64,000 nt of DNA from Helichrysum umbraculigerum (GCA_949592205.1 CATIUR010000003.1:162429759-162493758), one strand, 5' to 3'; positions 37,755-51,054 are shown, counted from the first letter of the stretch. Made by a program: numbers and translations. The notes: generated by a model from the sequence alone, not told the origin.

Positions 37755-38259
37755 GAGGTTAAGAAGAGCATGGCTATCTAGAGGAGCAGGGAAGACAGGT
37801 TTAACATATTGTAAATTATGCAGTGGACTGAAAATAAAATGCAGTAGACGGACAAAAAATAAAATGCAGTGGATCAAAAATAAAATGCAGTGGACCAAAA
37901 AGCAGTGGACAAAAAATAAATGCAGTAGACGGATCAAAAATAACCAAAAATAAAATGCAGTGGATCAAAAATAAAATGGAGTGAACCAAAAAGCTGTGGT
38001 TTTTGAATAAAAAAATTTATGCCCTCCCTACTCCTCCAAACTAAAAGTTTTATGATACACAAATTCATAAATATACGCAAATTCATCATAATTTTGATAT
38101 AATTTATGATACACAAATTCATAAATATACGCATTATTTATGTTATGTGATACACAACATAAATGGTTGTGATACACAAATTCATAAAAAATTCATCCCT
38201 TATGTATTTGATAAAACTTTTGAATGAAAAAATTTATGCCCTCTCTGCTCCTCTGATCC
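37755..38259. repeat. ACTGCATTTTA-repeat element, copy 3 (diverged)
   Basis: Ends resemble the family (GAGGAGCAGG left, CTGCTCCTCTGATCC right). The inner unit appears in reverse orientation as AAAATGCAGTGG / AAAATGCAGTAG, about seven times, followed by repeats of TGATACACAAATTCATAA. More diverged than the copies at 8.8 and 24.2 kb. Confidence 0.6.
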
Positions 38260-38371
38260 TCTTTTTTATTAAAAAATGATTGCTCAAGAATATAAAAACT
38301 AAAAAAGTTTTATGAATTTCAGATTGAGTTTTACACTGAAACATTCATTAATTCATAGTTCTCTTATACAT

Positions 38372-38831
38372 AGTTGTTAAACTCTTACGATTCACGGGTC
38401 GACTCTTACGAGTCGACTCAAAAATTCAAAAAACGAGGCTACTCGGACCCCGACTCTTAAATGGCTTTGACTCTTACGAGTCATTTATTGACTCTTTCGA
38501 GTCGTGGGCGACTCTTACGAGTCTTGGGCGACTCTTACGAGTCAGAAACCGAACACACGTTTAATGTAATCTAATAAAAAACATAAAATGACAAAATATA
38601 ATAGAAAATGACTAATAATCCATTATAAATTACACATTTGTGTTATTTAATAACTTTCATCATATTTTATTTCAATTTAGGATAGAAATGTAAACAATAA
38701 TATACATATAGATATAAATATATGTATTTATTGTAAAATGATGACTCTTACGAGTCGAGTCGAGTCATGAGTCACAAGTTAAAAATCAACATTCCGAATC
38801 ACGAGTCGAGTCACGAGTTAACAACCATGCC
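38372..38831. mobile_element. MULE-type MITE with ACTCTTACGAGT palindromes
   Basis: Ends AGTTGTTAA / TTAACAACCATG are flanked by CTTATACAT at 38363-38371 and 38832-38840, a 9-bp duplication typical of Mutator-like elements. The interior carries five or more copies of the palindrome ACTCTTACGAGT and variants such as GAGTCGAGTCACGAGT. Non-coding. Confidence 0.8.
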
Positions 38832-39062
38832 CTTATACATAAGGAATGTGACCCAAACATATATTTTTTTCCCCATTTTTGTCAAATACAAGAGGTGACA
38901 AAATAATGCGTTAAATACGTTGAGTACAATGTCAAAACAAGTTTTGTCCCATCTTTATAGTAATTTACAAATTATGTTTTATATTATAAGGAAGGATAAA
39001 ATTAAACTATGTTACGAATACAACTATAATTCTAATGAACTACAGACTAGGAGCATTCGGTA

Positions 39063-39701
39063 TCTATCTAAAACACTTGTAAACCATTTTCACTTTTTGA
39101 CCTAAAACTTAATCCATGAAGATGGGAAAACCCCTAATTGCCCCTACATTAAGCTTCAAATTTGTATAATCATCAATAACCAATTAATCCTTACGTAGAA
39201 TAAAAAGATGGAAACTGCTACATTGTGTATCTTTTGATTATCAATATACATTCGTTTTAAATTTTAATTATTAAAAGATGGAAATTGTCACCAATTGAAG
39301 TATATGGAAACTGTCACCATTTTAAATACTATTTATAGTAAGTCAACTATTTACTACAACTGTTAGCACGTTTTTTACAATGGTATACATAATTACTGTT
39401 TGATTACATTACATAATACCACTCATAAATCACAATTTGAAATAGTATATCTATTCAATACAAAATCCATACATATAAACAACTAAAGAGCTAAAAATGG
39501 ATTCCGAAATTGCATGGTTTATGCTCACTTGATGCTATAAGTTATTTTGCACTTACGATTAAAAATTGCTCCCGTTTCTACCCTTGTTGTTAATCCACAT
39601 TTCGCTTCTGCTCTTGTTGCTTCCGCAGCAGCTTCTACCCCAAAAAACCATTTTACCTATTTTTAATACGTTCCCGTCACATTGCGCGGTTTATCAGCTA
39701 G
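39063..39701 (+). mobile_element. Helitron-like element, 0.64 kb
   Basis: A right end CCCGTCACATTGCGCGGTTT, then CTAG before T, matches the common plant Helitron tail, though the stem is imperfect. The left end is taken at TCTATCTAAAACAC after an A. No coding. The left boundary is uncertain. Confidence 0.5.
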
Positions 39702-39893
39702 TATTCTAAATGCATTTCAACAAAAATATTCAATCAGATTTTCGTTTGTTCAGATTTCATCTTAATATGTTCTATTTTCATTTATTATTAATTAATTAAA
39801 TTAATTAATTAAAATTAACCTGTTGGTATCACATTTTAAATATATGAACCACGTCAAAGGAAACAAGGCTTTTGTTTATCGAAAGAGTAAATT

Positions 39894-40249
39894 CCATAAA
39901 TGGTCATTGTGGTTTACATTGATTTACGAAAACGGTCCATGTACTCTTTTTTCAACGTTTTCGGTCCAATAACTTTCGATTTGCTCGCAAATGGTCCCTT
40001 AACTTTGGATTTTTCTCACAAATGGTCCCTCCGTCTAACTTTGAATTTGCTTGCAAATGGTCCCTTAACTTTGGATTTTTCTCACAAATGGTCCCTCCGT
40101 CTAACTTTGAATTTGCTTGCAAATGGTCCCTTAAGGGACCATTTGCGAGCAAATTCAAAGTTATTGGACCGAAAACGTTGAAAAAAGAGTACATGGACTG
40201 TTTTCGTAAATCAATATAAACCACAGGAACCATTTATGGAATTTACTCT
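39894..40249. mobile_element. Inverted-repeat MITE (MULE-like), 356 bp
   Basis: Ends AGAGTAAATTCCATAAATGG / CCATTTATGGAATTTACTCT are near-perfect complements. TATCGAA flanks both sides (39887-39893 and 40250-40256), possibly 8-9 bp including adjacent bases. The interior has a 62-bp unit (AATGGTCCCTTAACTTTGG...) in tandem. Mirror-image open frames on both strands come from the symmetry. Confidence 0.85.
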
Positions 40250-40787
40250 TATCGAAATAATGAAGTTTTGAAATATACAGCATCCAAAATAGATGTTAAT
40301 GGAGATCTAATGCGGGCAAAAGGATTATGGGAAAAACAATTTTTAAGCTGACTTAGTGGTTTTAAGAGGAGTAAGTTGGGGAAAGTGTTTGTCAATAGTA
40401 AAAAACACGACAATTTTGTTGACTATAGCACTTTGAACATACTCCCAAACAACGAAAACACGACTAATGATTCTAAACACTATTAAGGCTGACAAAAGAG
40501 ATATCAAAATTTATTTCAGCTCTCAACGTTTTCTTGTTTTACCCGTCTTCAATTTTTAGCGTTCGTGATCATATTTAAAGTAATTCAAAAGATATTAACA
40601 ATATTTGAAGTTCACTAAACAAATGGTTAACTTGTTATGGTTGAACTCTCATTAAACGAAGGGTTAATTGGCTTATCAGTTAACGGTTAATTTAGATGGA
40701 TCAATTTATCCTTTCGGTTAAAGTGGTTAACCGTCAAACATTTGGGTTGTAACTCCAGCCTAACAATTATTACTTTCGGGCCCATTT

Positions 40788-41180
40788 TTATTTAAATGCA
40801 GACATTGAGGTTTCCTCGGTCAAAGATGCTCGAATCAGAATGGCAGCCCGCTGATCGGCATGAAGCCAGTTAATATAGGCCGGATTTGGGGCCATTTTAG
40901 CATCGATCATTGTTTCTGCTGGCGGGGCTTCAGAGGAGCCATCAATATGCGTAAGAAGGTGCTGATAAGTCAGAACAGGCAACAGTTGATTTCTCCAAAG
41001 AAGATAATTAGAAGAAGAGAGGCGTATGGGAAGGAGGTGCATTACAGTGTTGAGAGATAGAGTAGAATCTGTGGAAGAAGAAGCCATGACAGGGAGAAAT
41101 GATCGGTCACAGGAAAAAGAAAAGAGAACGTGAGGGAGGAGAGGAAAAAGGTAGGGATCGTATATGGGTGTCTGATACCA
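40788..41180 (-). pseudogene. Truncated Ty1/copia retrotransposon (gag start)
   Basis: The minus-strand frame 41087 to 40788 begins MASSSTDSTLSLNTVMH and has SSSNYLLWRNQLLPVL and AYINWLHADQRA, the N-terminal domain of plant copia gag polyproteins. It stops after 99 residues; nucleocapsid, integrase and reverse transcriptase are missing. On the same strand the primer-binding site TGGTATCAGA (41171-41180, complementary to initiator tRNA-Met) lies directly after the LTR end. A broken copy. Confidence 0.8.
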
Positions 41181-41340
41181 TGAATGAATAAGTCACCACA
41201 CAAAATAGGTGTGGTAGCATTTTATTAAATAATAGGAAAATTTACATAACAGTCCGTATACATAAATACAAGAATACAAAGTGACGCTAGTTAATGTCTA
41301 ATACTATTAATACCAAAAAATCAAGAGTACAACAATGACA
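41181..41340 (-). mobile_element. Partial 5' LTR of the copia element
   Basis: On the minus strand the sequence ending ...TTATTCATTCA abuts the primer-binding site. Inside is AATAAAATGC, a likely polyadenylation signal. The outer LTR boundary is not clear. Confidence 0.55.
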
Positions 41341-43885
41341 CATACCAAAAGAAAAAAAAAAACATTTGCTTCAACAAGAATAAGACCTCATTTACAATAT
41401 ATAAATTGAGAAGCAGCAATAATACAAAAGTTCAAAATCAATAATACAAGAGTTAACTTATATATATATCACTAATCCATATAGGAATAAGAATAAGGGA
41501 AAATTACATATATCCCCCTCAAAACTTGTCAAAATATCATATATACTCAAATACAAGTTTTTATTGCATGATGTACAATGATTTTAATGCATGCTTCGGT
41601 ATATATGTTATTTTGCAAAAATGTTAGGGGGAAATATGTAATTGCCCCGAATAATATATATTTATATTTTTATTTAAACTATTTAAAAAATAACTTACAT
41701 ATTTGAAGTGGTGCGGTTAATGGTAGATCGCTTATGGACATTAACAGTAACCGAACCATCATATGTGGTTAATTTCATTTTACATAACTGAACCGTCGGT
41801 TTGCATGATGAATCGGTTAAAATGGGTCCATTTAGAGGTTAATTTGGTTACACTACGATCAAACAGTTTTTGTGCTCACCCTAGGTCTCTTCAAAGTAGT
41901 TAATTTGTTTTTCTTATTTATAGATGATGCTTGTTTTTGGCTGATAAAAATCATTCAAAACGTGTACAACACAATCTGCTACAATGTTAATGCTTGTTTG
42001 TTCTCAACAAAAACTGATGCGGAGTATCATTTTTTTTGTCCCACAAGATAAGGTTGGAAAAAATACATGTGTGGTCAATCAATGTTAATCGCTTCATCTT
42101 GGTTAGATTCTGTTTGTCTTACAAGAGATTCAAACATGGCGTTTTCCGTTTTAAATCCACATGTTGTCCTTAAATTGTAAAAGTCAATTTAATAGTTCAT
42201 TTCTTGAAAATCTTGTTCACCGATAGTCCATCAAGTTTTTAAAAATGGGCTATCAAAATGGCTTTTAGACCTTAAGGACAACCGATAGAGAAAACGAAAA
42301 AACACAAAGATGATTTAAATAATTAACGCTTATCTTTATTATTAACAAAAAAGTACAACGACTTATTATTATTATTTGAGAAGTAGAAAATCTTTAGCTT
42401 AGTTTCACTTTATGTAACTATATAATCCAAGTTCAATTGGTTTAGCTATGTGGGTCATTTAGCTAGTATTTTAATTCTTTAGGTTTTGGTTGTATTCTCG
42501 TGCATTTCTTTGTTATTTGGTAAAAATAGATATTGAATTTGTACATATATGTTGGTACTTGAACCACATCTTTTTGACGGTAGAATTTATCTAAAAATAT
42601 ACATATACATATATATAAATATATATTATTACAAAATAAATACACTTGTCTACACGAGTAGTTTAGAAGAGGAGTTTGATAATCTTCCCGATGTCCTTAA
42701 ATGTTTGCTCACAATCTCACATCACGAACGTTTTCGTCACTTTTAGCAAATTACCAGGACCATAACAATAACCTACCACTAATTAAAGCAAATACTACGT
42801 ACTATACTAGTACTACTACATGTGTCTAAATAGTTCTCCCTACACGATCTATATTTCAACTTTGATTTCCACATTACTTGTGATATTACAAATACAATAC
42901 ATATAAAAATATATATTATGCTTTTTCTTTTATTTATTTTTCGAAGGTATAATGCGTTTAGTTACAGAAAAATATTTTCATTTTTTACTTTTTCGTTTTC
43001 TGAAGTTTTGTAATTTTTTAAAGTAAAGGAAACTAAAAAAAAAAACGAGTTTGAATGTAAGAGATGTAGTTTTCAAAAATGTAGAAAACCCCAAATCATA
43101 TACTCCCATTTCATAGAAAATATCTAATGAAAATCACAACCTGAACACGTTCTATAACTTTTTAGCTTTCTTAGAAAAAAAATTCAAAAATTTAACGAAT
43201 TTATCCGTAACGAAACGCACTCTTACTCGTCTTCTATCATTTTCTTCAAAATAGTAACATCTCATTCAATATATAATCAGTTCCAATTTAAAAGTGTAGA
43301 TTTGAAGATTCAAGCTACAATATTTAAATTTATTGTAAATTATCATATTAGTCAAAATGATATACTCCGTATTTACTTTTGTATTTAAGGCATACTTGAC
43401 TTGAAAAAGTACATTGAATCATTGATACCAAGGTTAATTATTAAAAAGTTAAAATAATAAAGTAGTACTACTTAATGCTAACTAAAATACAAGTTTAACT
43501 CATAATATATAATAATGTTATGATAAATAAGATTCAAATAATAACATGTAATATAAAGTAAATTTACCTATTAAAACCATTCCTGGTCATGCTTATCTAA
43601 ATCTTATAAAAGCAAATTATTATTTTTTTATTTGTTAAGACAAGAGTATTTATTTATCTAAACAAGAAAGCTATTAAATGAAAACGAGAAACATTATTAC
43701 ACAAGTTAATTAAAGTGATCACACATCCCTAAAAAGTAAACTTAATGTAAAAGCCTTGATATATTAATTTAACCACCGGTTAAACTCAACCACAATTTAC
43801 CAAATTACCCTTCTAGTCAACCTTGAAAGGCCCCCTTCTTCTTTGTTTAGTCAGTCCCCACCTATAGATACACAAAAACCTTTCA
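41341..43885. other. Spacer upstream of the ARF gene
   Basis: AT-rich with TATATACATA runs (42600-42630) and one TACTCCGTA (43363). No coding region is supported. The final 400 bp would hold the ARF promoter, but no auxin-response TGTCTC cluster stands out. Confidence 0.4.
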
Positions 43886-44215
43886 TATATATATATATAC
43901 ATTACACATAATAATAATAAAATAATAAAAATAAAAAAAGAGAGTGGGGGCAAAGGTGCAGCGTTTGGTCTCTGCAATACTCAGCAAACTCTCCTTTTTT
44001 AAAGTGTCTCCGGTCTTCTTCTTGTCCCCTCCTCCCCTTCCCACCCTTTTTTCTTTTTTATTTTCATTTTCTTTATTTTCCGGCAACATTCGCCGGAAAC
44101 CACCACCCTCCGCCACATTCACTGTTAATAAACTAACACCGATGCTATTGTGATACCTTTTCTTCTTCCGTTTATTTATACATAATATAATAATCGGTGA
44201 TCCGGATTTTTGTCA
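43886..44215 (+). promoter_or_regulatory. TATA region and 5' leader of the ARF gene, with a 3-codon uORF
   Basis: A TATATATATATATA tract (43887-43901) can serve as TATA box. The leader that follows is long, pyrimidine-rich (CTTCTTCTTGTCCCCTCC, TTTTCTTTTT) and contains one short upstream ORF, ATG CTA TTG TGA at 44142-44153, 62 bp before the main start. Such leaders are common in ARF genes, where uORFs reduce translation; that effect is not shown here. Confidence 0.5.
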
Positions 44216-47200
44216 ATGAAGACTCCGGCGAACGTTACCGGATCTATTTTAGCGACGGAGAATCTAGACGAAGGTTAGATTTACATATCTCTATATCTAT
44301 GCTATCTCATTTCTTTGTTCATCGAAGAATCTACAACTAATCTGCAGCTAGCTTTGTTGTTGTTATTAACGATCTCCGTCAACAATCATACAATTTTTTT
44401 TTATAGAATATTTAATTTGATATTATTTATACACAGAGAAGAAGACTGTAATAAATCCGGAGCTATGGCAAACGTGTGCCGGACCGTTGGTGAATTTACC
44501 GGTCGCCGGAACTCATGTTGTTTATTTTCCTCAAGGTCACAGCGAGCAGGTTATATTTAATTCATCTATATTTAATTTAAAAATAAGATATGATGATTAT
44601 ATGTATCTGCTATATTACGCATTTTCTGACTAACGTGCGCTGTTACCTGATCATCCTTTTTACATTACGTTTGGTGCTTTTTCGGGTTCATACGATTATC
44701 ATTTTAAACTTTTTGGTTAAAAATTTGTGTTTGTGTGTAAAAGATTTTTGACGACTTGTACCGTACAAGTTGGTGATGCGGTATGCCACCGAATTTTGAT
44801 TTTGATTTGGCGGTGGATAGGATTTGGAAAACGATGGTTGTACGGTACAGGCGTCTAATGCATTGCTAAGTTGGAATTGGTAAAGAGTTTAATTTCTGTT
44901 CATGAATATGTGACAAAAGTTTTTTTTTTTGGAAATAAAAAAAATTGTTAAAACTGAAATGAAAACAAATGTAAACTCTGCTGCTAAAGTGCGCCTGCCA
45001 TGGTGATGGTTGGTGCCTGGTGGAAGAAGAGAATCTCTCTCTGCAAATTCCCTTTAGAATTTGCTTTCTTTAAAGCCTTTTATGATGCAAAATGCATAAA
45101 TCTTTTAGTGAATTTTTCTTTTTAATTTTTTAATTTCTAATAAATATTGCAAAGTTGTCTTGTGGGACCTAACAAATTCTATGCATTTAACAGAATAGTT
45201 ATAACGATATAATCATAATCATAGTATATATATAATACAAAGTTGATTATATTGATTTAGGACTTAACATTTACTCCGTATCTGTTAAAGACCATTTATA
45301 ATACTTTAAGTAGTGACACATATTTCATAAGTTAAGTTATGTGTCTAATTAAATGTTACCAATTTTTAGGGACAAAAAAGACATATAGAGATAAAGTAAG
45401 GAAAGAATTTACAATGATGACAAGGACATTTAGGTCATTTTCAAAGAAAATTCTATACATTGTAATAAATATTTAGGATATAAATTTTAATACATGAGGT
45501 ACAAGTCATTGTTATAGCATAATTGTATGAAGTTAATGGTTATGTTATGTTGGACAACTAGAAAAGAAATACATTTACATCATGCAATAATTATTTTTGA
45601 TTTATTTTTGTTGCAATTCATATAAGAAATTTCTTTGTGTGATATCATTATACTTGTGGCAACACGAACCCACCATGTCAAAAGTATTATAGTCGAATTT
45701 GTGTGATTGCCATTTTTATGGTAAAACTAGAATAGTTGTTAGTACCTATCAAAAAGTGGTTGGCTCATTTTAATCCAATTAGAAATATATAAACAATTAA
45801 ATGTAAGCTTGTTTTGTTTATCGAACATAAAAGGCCTTTGTATGCATTTAATATATAGCTAAACACTAGTACATCAAGTATTTTTGTTGGCTTTTTGGTA
45901 GCAAAGTCTTTATACGTATTCTAGTATTTTGGTGTTACAATTATTACCATACCTTCTGTGTTCATATGACTTGAATCCATAAGACCATAACCTTATGGTA
46001 ACAAACAGTTGATATAACGGACCTATTGCTTTGAATAAGCAAACTTGTCAAACTAATAAACATCTGATAATTAACTTCATACAACAGAAGCACGTTGAAA
46101 CACTAACTTCAAACGCCTTTTTTTTTGCAACTGATTATCTTATCAAGGTGATTGAATGCATATCCCTTACGTGTGAAATACATGATTTAACATTTTCGTG
46201 ATTATATATGCTTACAGGTTGCGGCATCTATGAAAAAGGACGTCGATGCTCAAATTCCAAACTATTCAAATCTCCAATCAAAGCTGTTATGCATCCTTCA
46301 TAGCATCACATTGCATGTATGTAATTTATTATCAGATGATCATTCGATGTGCGATGGATGAAATCTTATTGATTGCTATCTTTGTATTATCTTTTAGGCT
46401 GACCCTGAAACAGATGAAGTGTATGCACAAATGACACTCCAGCCTGTTCCTTCGGTATGGACATGAATAATGAATGTGTGATAACTCGTTGTATACGTTT
46501 CTATATTGGTAATTTAACATATTGATGGTTTGTGTATTTGTGTAGTTTGATAAGGAAGCATTATTGAGGTCAGATCTTTCAATGAAAATAAATAAGCCAC
46601 AAACACAATTTTTTTGCAAAACTTTGACTGCAAGCGATACAAGCACTCACGGAGGATTCTCTGTTCCTCGCCGAGCAGCTGAAAAAATCTTCCCTCCACT
46701 GGTGAGCATGTTTTCTTACCATGTAAATTGGTTTAACTGTAGAGGTAGCAAAATGGACGAGTTGGGTAATAGGTCAAAACAGTAAGAAATTATTGGTGAA
46801 TCAACACATTTATAAGTAACTTAGTTGAACTTTCTACCTCTACTTAATTCTCGAAATCTAAATCTTGTGTAATTTCCTTCTATATAGGATTTTTCAATGC
46901 AACCACCAGCCCAAGAACTTGTAGCACGGGATTTGCATGATACCCAATGGACCTTTCGCCATATTTATCGCGGTTAGTTATTACAGTTATCATAAGTTAG
47001 ATAATCCAAAACTTTCTTTATAGCAACTTCAGTATCGATGATAAAGTTTGCAAATATAAATTCAGGGCAACCAAAACGTCACTTGCTCACAACTGGTTGG
47101 AGCCTCTTTGTTAGTGGTAAAAGGCTTTTTGCTGGAGACTCGGTCTTGTTCATAAGGTAAAGTCAGAAAATACGAAGTAATCCGTATATAATTATTAGAA

Positions 47201-50200
47201 TGAGATTTAAAAATAAGTTATCAAGTAACTTAAAAAATTTCTTTGGCATATAATAGGGATGAAAATCAGCAACTGCTATTGGGTATTAGACGAGCTAATA
47301 GACAGCCGACCAATTTATCGTCATCGGTTTTATCGAGTGATAGTATGCATATTGGAATCTTGGCTGCTGCTGCCCATGCAGCTGCAAACAACAGCCCATT
47401 CACTATTTTCTATAATCCAAGGTCAGTGACTTATTTATTTGAAGTTCACATATAATTACTTTAAAACGGTCTCAAAGATATTAAATTCTTTCAAACAGGG
47501 CTAGTCCGTCTGAATTTGTTATCCCATTAGCCAAGTACTACAAAGCAGTGTGCAGTAACCAGATATCACTTGGCATGCGCTTCCGGATGATGTTTGAAAC
47601 AGAAGAGTCGGGTACGAGAAGGTAAGGCTGCAAGTTTCATCATTGAATAATCTTATACTTTAGTACATATAATAATCTTATACAAAGATTCATTTTGTTC
47701 TTCTTTTCTGTAACTGTATCCTAAATCCTAATTCATAATATACTTAACTAGATTTGGAATATAATCTAGGTATCTTGACTTGGATCCTAACATACTTCTT
47801 TATATAGTAATAGAAATGAGTTAATAGCAGGTCTGAGACAATCGTTAGCTAATCTGAATTTTCTTTTTCGTGCAAGACAGTAAAACTTTCATGTTTCCAT
47901 GGAAAAATTCTTATTTAGTTGGTCCAAGACAGGTGTTGAAGTAGATTTAAAATCGAATCTTAAACGTACAATTGTGTGAATTGCAGGTATATGGGTACAA
48001 TTACAGGCATCAGTGATCTTGACCCGGTTAGATGGAAGAACTCTCAATGGCGAAACCTGCAGGTACTATTTTTTTTATTTGATCTGCTTGTAAAATAACC
48101 CAACCCAAATCAACTCATTCGTAAGTAATGGGTTAAAATCTCTACAAGTGTTATGAATACTTTCTTTTGCTCATTGCTCCTAACCAATTTTCTTATGCGA
48201 GTAGGTTGGGTGGGATGAGTCGACTGGCGGGGAAAGGCGTACCCGTGTTTCAGTTTGGGAGATTGAACCCGTTACAGCTCCATTTTTCATCTGCCCTACA
48301 CCTCCTTTTTACCGACCAAAGCGTCCAAGGCAACCAGGAATGCCAGGTATGTTGATTAGATTAAAAGATTACTACTACTATCTACAACTTGAAAGCTTAA
48401 TATTACAATATAAGTAACAGGATTATCAAATTTTGATTAGAATAAGAATAATAGTTCCATTTTATGCAAACTTTATGGCATTGTCTGGCCCCCATCATAC
48501 AATCATAAAAAAGTGCATAAAAAGCCACAATACCTTGTGGCATATATTTTCCTGTTGTCCTGTCCTTTTCATTCTTTGACCAACATGAACAGTAGTAACT
48601 TTCAAGTCAACATTAGATTATTATTGATAGGAAAAGGTAAAAAAGAATGAAAACCTGTTATTGATTTTCAAGAATCTTTTAACTTTTCATAATGGTTTGA
48701 GTTATAAAAATGTACAGATGACGAATCGGCTGATCTAGACAATTTATTTAAAAGAACCATGCCTTGGCTCGGTGAAGATATGGCCCCAAAAGATCCTGGT
48801 CTAAGCTTGGTCCAGTGGATGAACATGCAGCAAAGCTCTTCACTTTCTAACCCATTACAATCCAATTACTTGAACCCGTTATCTGGATCCGTTTTGCAAA
48901 ATTATGGAGCACCACAAATGCTTACTCAAAACAACTTACAATTCAATGGTCAAAGGTCAACACAGATTGATCAATTACAAAAGATGCCGCAAAGCGCCAA
49001 CATGAACCCATTAGCCTCAATGATGCAGCCTCAGCAACAGTTGACCGACCCAAGTCAGCAACTTATGAGACAGAATATGATCAATCAAACGCTGCCTCAA
49101 AACCAAATTCAGTCCCAAAGTCTTCCTCAGAATTTAATTCAGCAGCAGTCGTCAATGCAGAATCATCATCTCTACAGAAGCCTTCAACAGCAGCAGCAGA
49201 CAACGACAGTGAGTCAGAGTCCTAGTCCAAATCAAAGTCATAGTCAACAGAACTTGTTACCGCCCCAGTTTTCCGATCAACAAGTTAGTCAACAATTACA
49301 GATATCTGATAACCAAATTCCTCTTCAACTTCTGCAGAAGCTTCACCAGCAGCAACAATCACTTTTGGCTCAGCAATCTGCACCACAACAGCCACAAGAT
49401 CAGCAGAAACCATTGATGGATGTTGGCCAAAGCTTCTCGAGGTCAATGTCAACAAGTCAAACAATAGACACCACTCAAGCTTTGGTCACACCAATGTCTC
49501 AACAGATGTCAAGAAACACCAGCCAAGGGAATCTTCGGTTTTCCCATCTTTCTCACCAGCCAAAACTTCATCCAACCAATCAGACTTCTACAAATGGTAG
49601 CAGCTTGTTGACCGGGACTGCAGGTGCCGGAGGTCAATCTGGGATCACGGATGATGTCCCATCATGTTCTACCTCACCTTCGACAAATAATTGCTCAACC
49701 ATGGTTCCATCAATGATTAATTCTGTTCATTTACTTAATAATGGCGTAGAAAGTCAATCTGTATCGGCAAATGGCAACTTTGTTAAATGTTCTCCGTCGA
49801 TCAACATTTCAAAAGGTCAAAATCAAGGATTTTTGGCCCCCATGACATATTTGAATAATGTGAATGGAACCCAGATGGAATTCTTGGATAGTTCATCTTC
49901 AGCTACTTCAATTTGCGTCCCTCAAAACGATCTTCATGTACAACATCAAAACCAGAATCAGCAGCTGTCTTCCAATTCTCAACCAGCAATTCAAGATGAT
50001 GAAGTTCAAGATGTTCAATATGGGGTCAACATTGACAACCATTTAGGAATGCCATCAATGATTCTTGACACATTGACCACAAAAGAATTGGTGGGATCAA
50101 GTAAGGATTTCCAAAATAATCTCAGCCCGGAAGGCATGATGCAGCCGGAACTCTCATCATCAATGGTTTCACAGTCGTTTGGAGTACCCGATATGCCCTT

Positions 50201-51054
50201 CAACCCGATTGACTCCACCTTAAACGACAGTGCTTTGTTGAACAGCGATATGTGGGCTCCACCTCCACAACAGTTTCAACGATTGCGGACATATACCAAG
50301 GTTTAATTTATATTCACTTAAGATCATAAGAATTGCGGGAGTCAACTATTTGTCATTTGTGGGAGTTGACATATTGATTTTGTACGTGTAGGTATACAAG
50401 CGTGGAGCAGTTGGAAGGTCAATTGATATTTCTGCTTATTCTGGCTACGAGGAGCTTAAACAAGACCTGGCTCGAAGGTTTGGTATAGAGGGTCAACTGG
50501 AGGATCGGCAAAGAGTTGGTTGGAAGCTTGTCTACGTGGATCATGAGAAAGATGTTCTCCTAGTTGGAGATGACCCTTGGGAGTATGTCCATAATCCTTC
50601 TCCTACACTCCACACATATACCACATTTGATTTAACATTTTAGAGGTGGCAAATGGGTGGGTTGGGTAATGGGTCTAAACTTCCTCTGTAAATAAAAGTT
50701 ACCAAAAATAATATTCTCTAGAATAAAAAAGTACTATTAAACTTATAATATTGGCGAGTCAACGAGTCCAAAATATTGAATGCTTATCTATACGAAATCG
50801 TTCCAAGTAGTTGTTCCATATTGTTATTTTTATTGTGAAGTTTTTGATATAATCATAATTAATGCTCAATAATTGTCAATTGTCTTTATGCTGTATTTAT
50901 GATTATGTTTTACAGAGAGTTTGTGAGCTGTGTTCGGTGTATCAAAATCTTGTCGCCTCAAGAAGTCCAGCAGATGAGTTTGGACGGAGATTTTGGTGGA
51001 GGCAGTGTTCTTCCAAATCAAGCTTGCAGCAGCTCGGATGGTGGAAACGTTTAA
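44216..51054 (+). CDS. ARF19: Auxin response factor, ARF7/ARF19 class
   Basis: A nuclear activator that binds AuxRE sites (TGTCNN) and mediates auxin responses such as lateral root formation and tropism. Fourteen exons give 1025 residues: 44216-44273, 44437-44549, 46218-46316, 46398-46454, 46546-46701, 46888-46972, 47066-47156, 47257-47421, 47499-47621, 47987-48062, 48205-48346, 48718-50300, 50392-50582, 50916-51054. All joins keep frame. The B3 DNA-binding domain (about 131-233; FFCKTLTASDTSTHGGFSVP, TWTFRHIYRG) is followed by the flanking ARF domain (HAAANNSPFTIFYNPR, GTITGISDLDPVRWKNSQWR) and a Gln/Ser-rich activating middle region with GLSLVQWMNMQQ and TSPSTNNC. The C-terminal PB1 domain (about 913-1010; TYTKV, VGRSID, LVYVDHEKDVLLVGDDPWEEF) binds Aux/IAA proteins and other ARFs. 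The middle region places it with ARF7/19 rather than ARF5, 6 or 8. Two residues of PB1 look non-canonical (VYKRG, DHEKD). The 3' end is duplicated 3.3 kb downstream. Confidence 0.95.
46739..46848. repeat. AGAGGTGGCAA intronic repeat in ARF intron 5
   Basis: GTAGAGGTAGCAAAATGGAC at the left and GAACTTTCTACCTCTAC at the right form inverted ends about 110 bp apart, with GTTGGGTAATAGGTCAAAAC inside. The smallest complete copy of the dispersed family. Confidence 0.6.
50643..50780. repeat. AGAGGTGGCAA intronic repeat in ARF intron 13
   Basis: Starts TAGAGGTGGCAAATGGGTGG followed by GTTGGGTAATGGGTC. The right end is eroded. The duplicated ARF tail at 53.3-54.5 kb lacks this insert, which explains why its matching intron is only about 100 bp. 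Confidence 0.6.

Noticed and set aside
39900..40233. Mirror-image 93-residue frames on both strands
   Set aside because: They arise from the inverted-repeat MITE and its internal tandem unit.
43944..44153. Possible 69-residue upstream protein before the ARF gene
   Set aside because: It needs a GTG start; the only ATG in that frame gives three codons.
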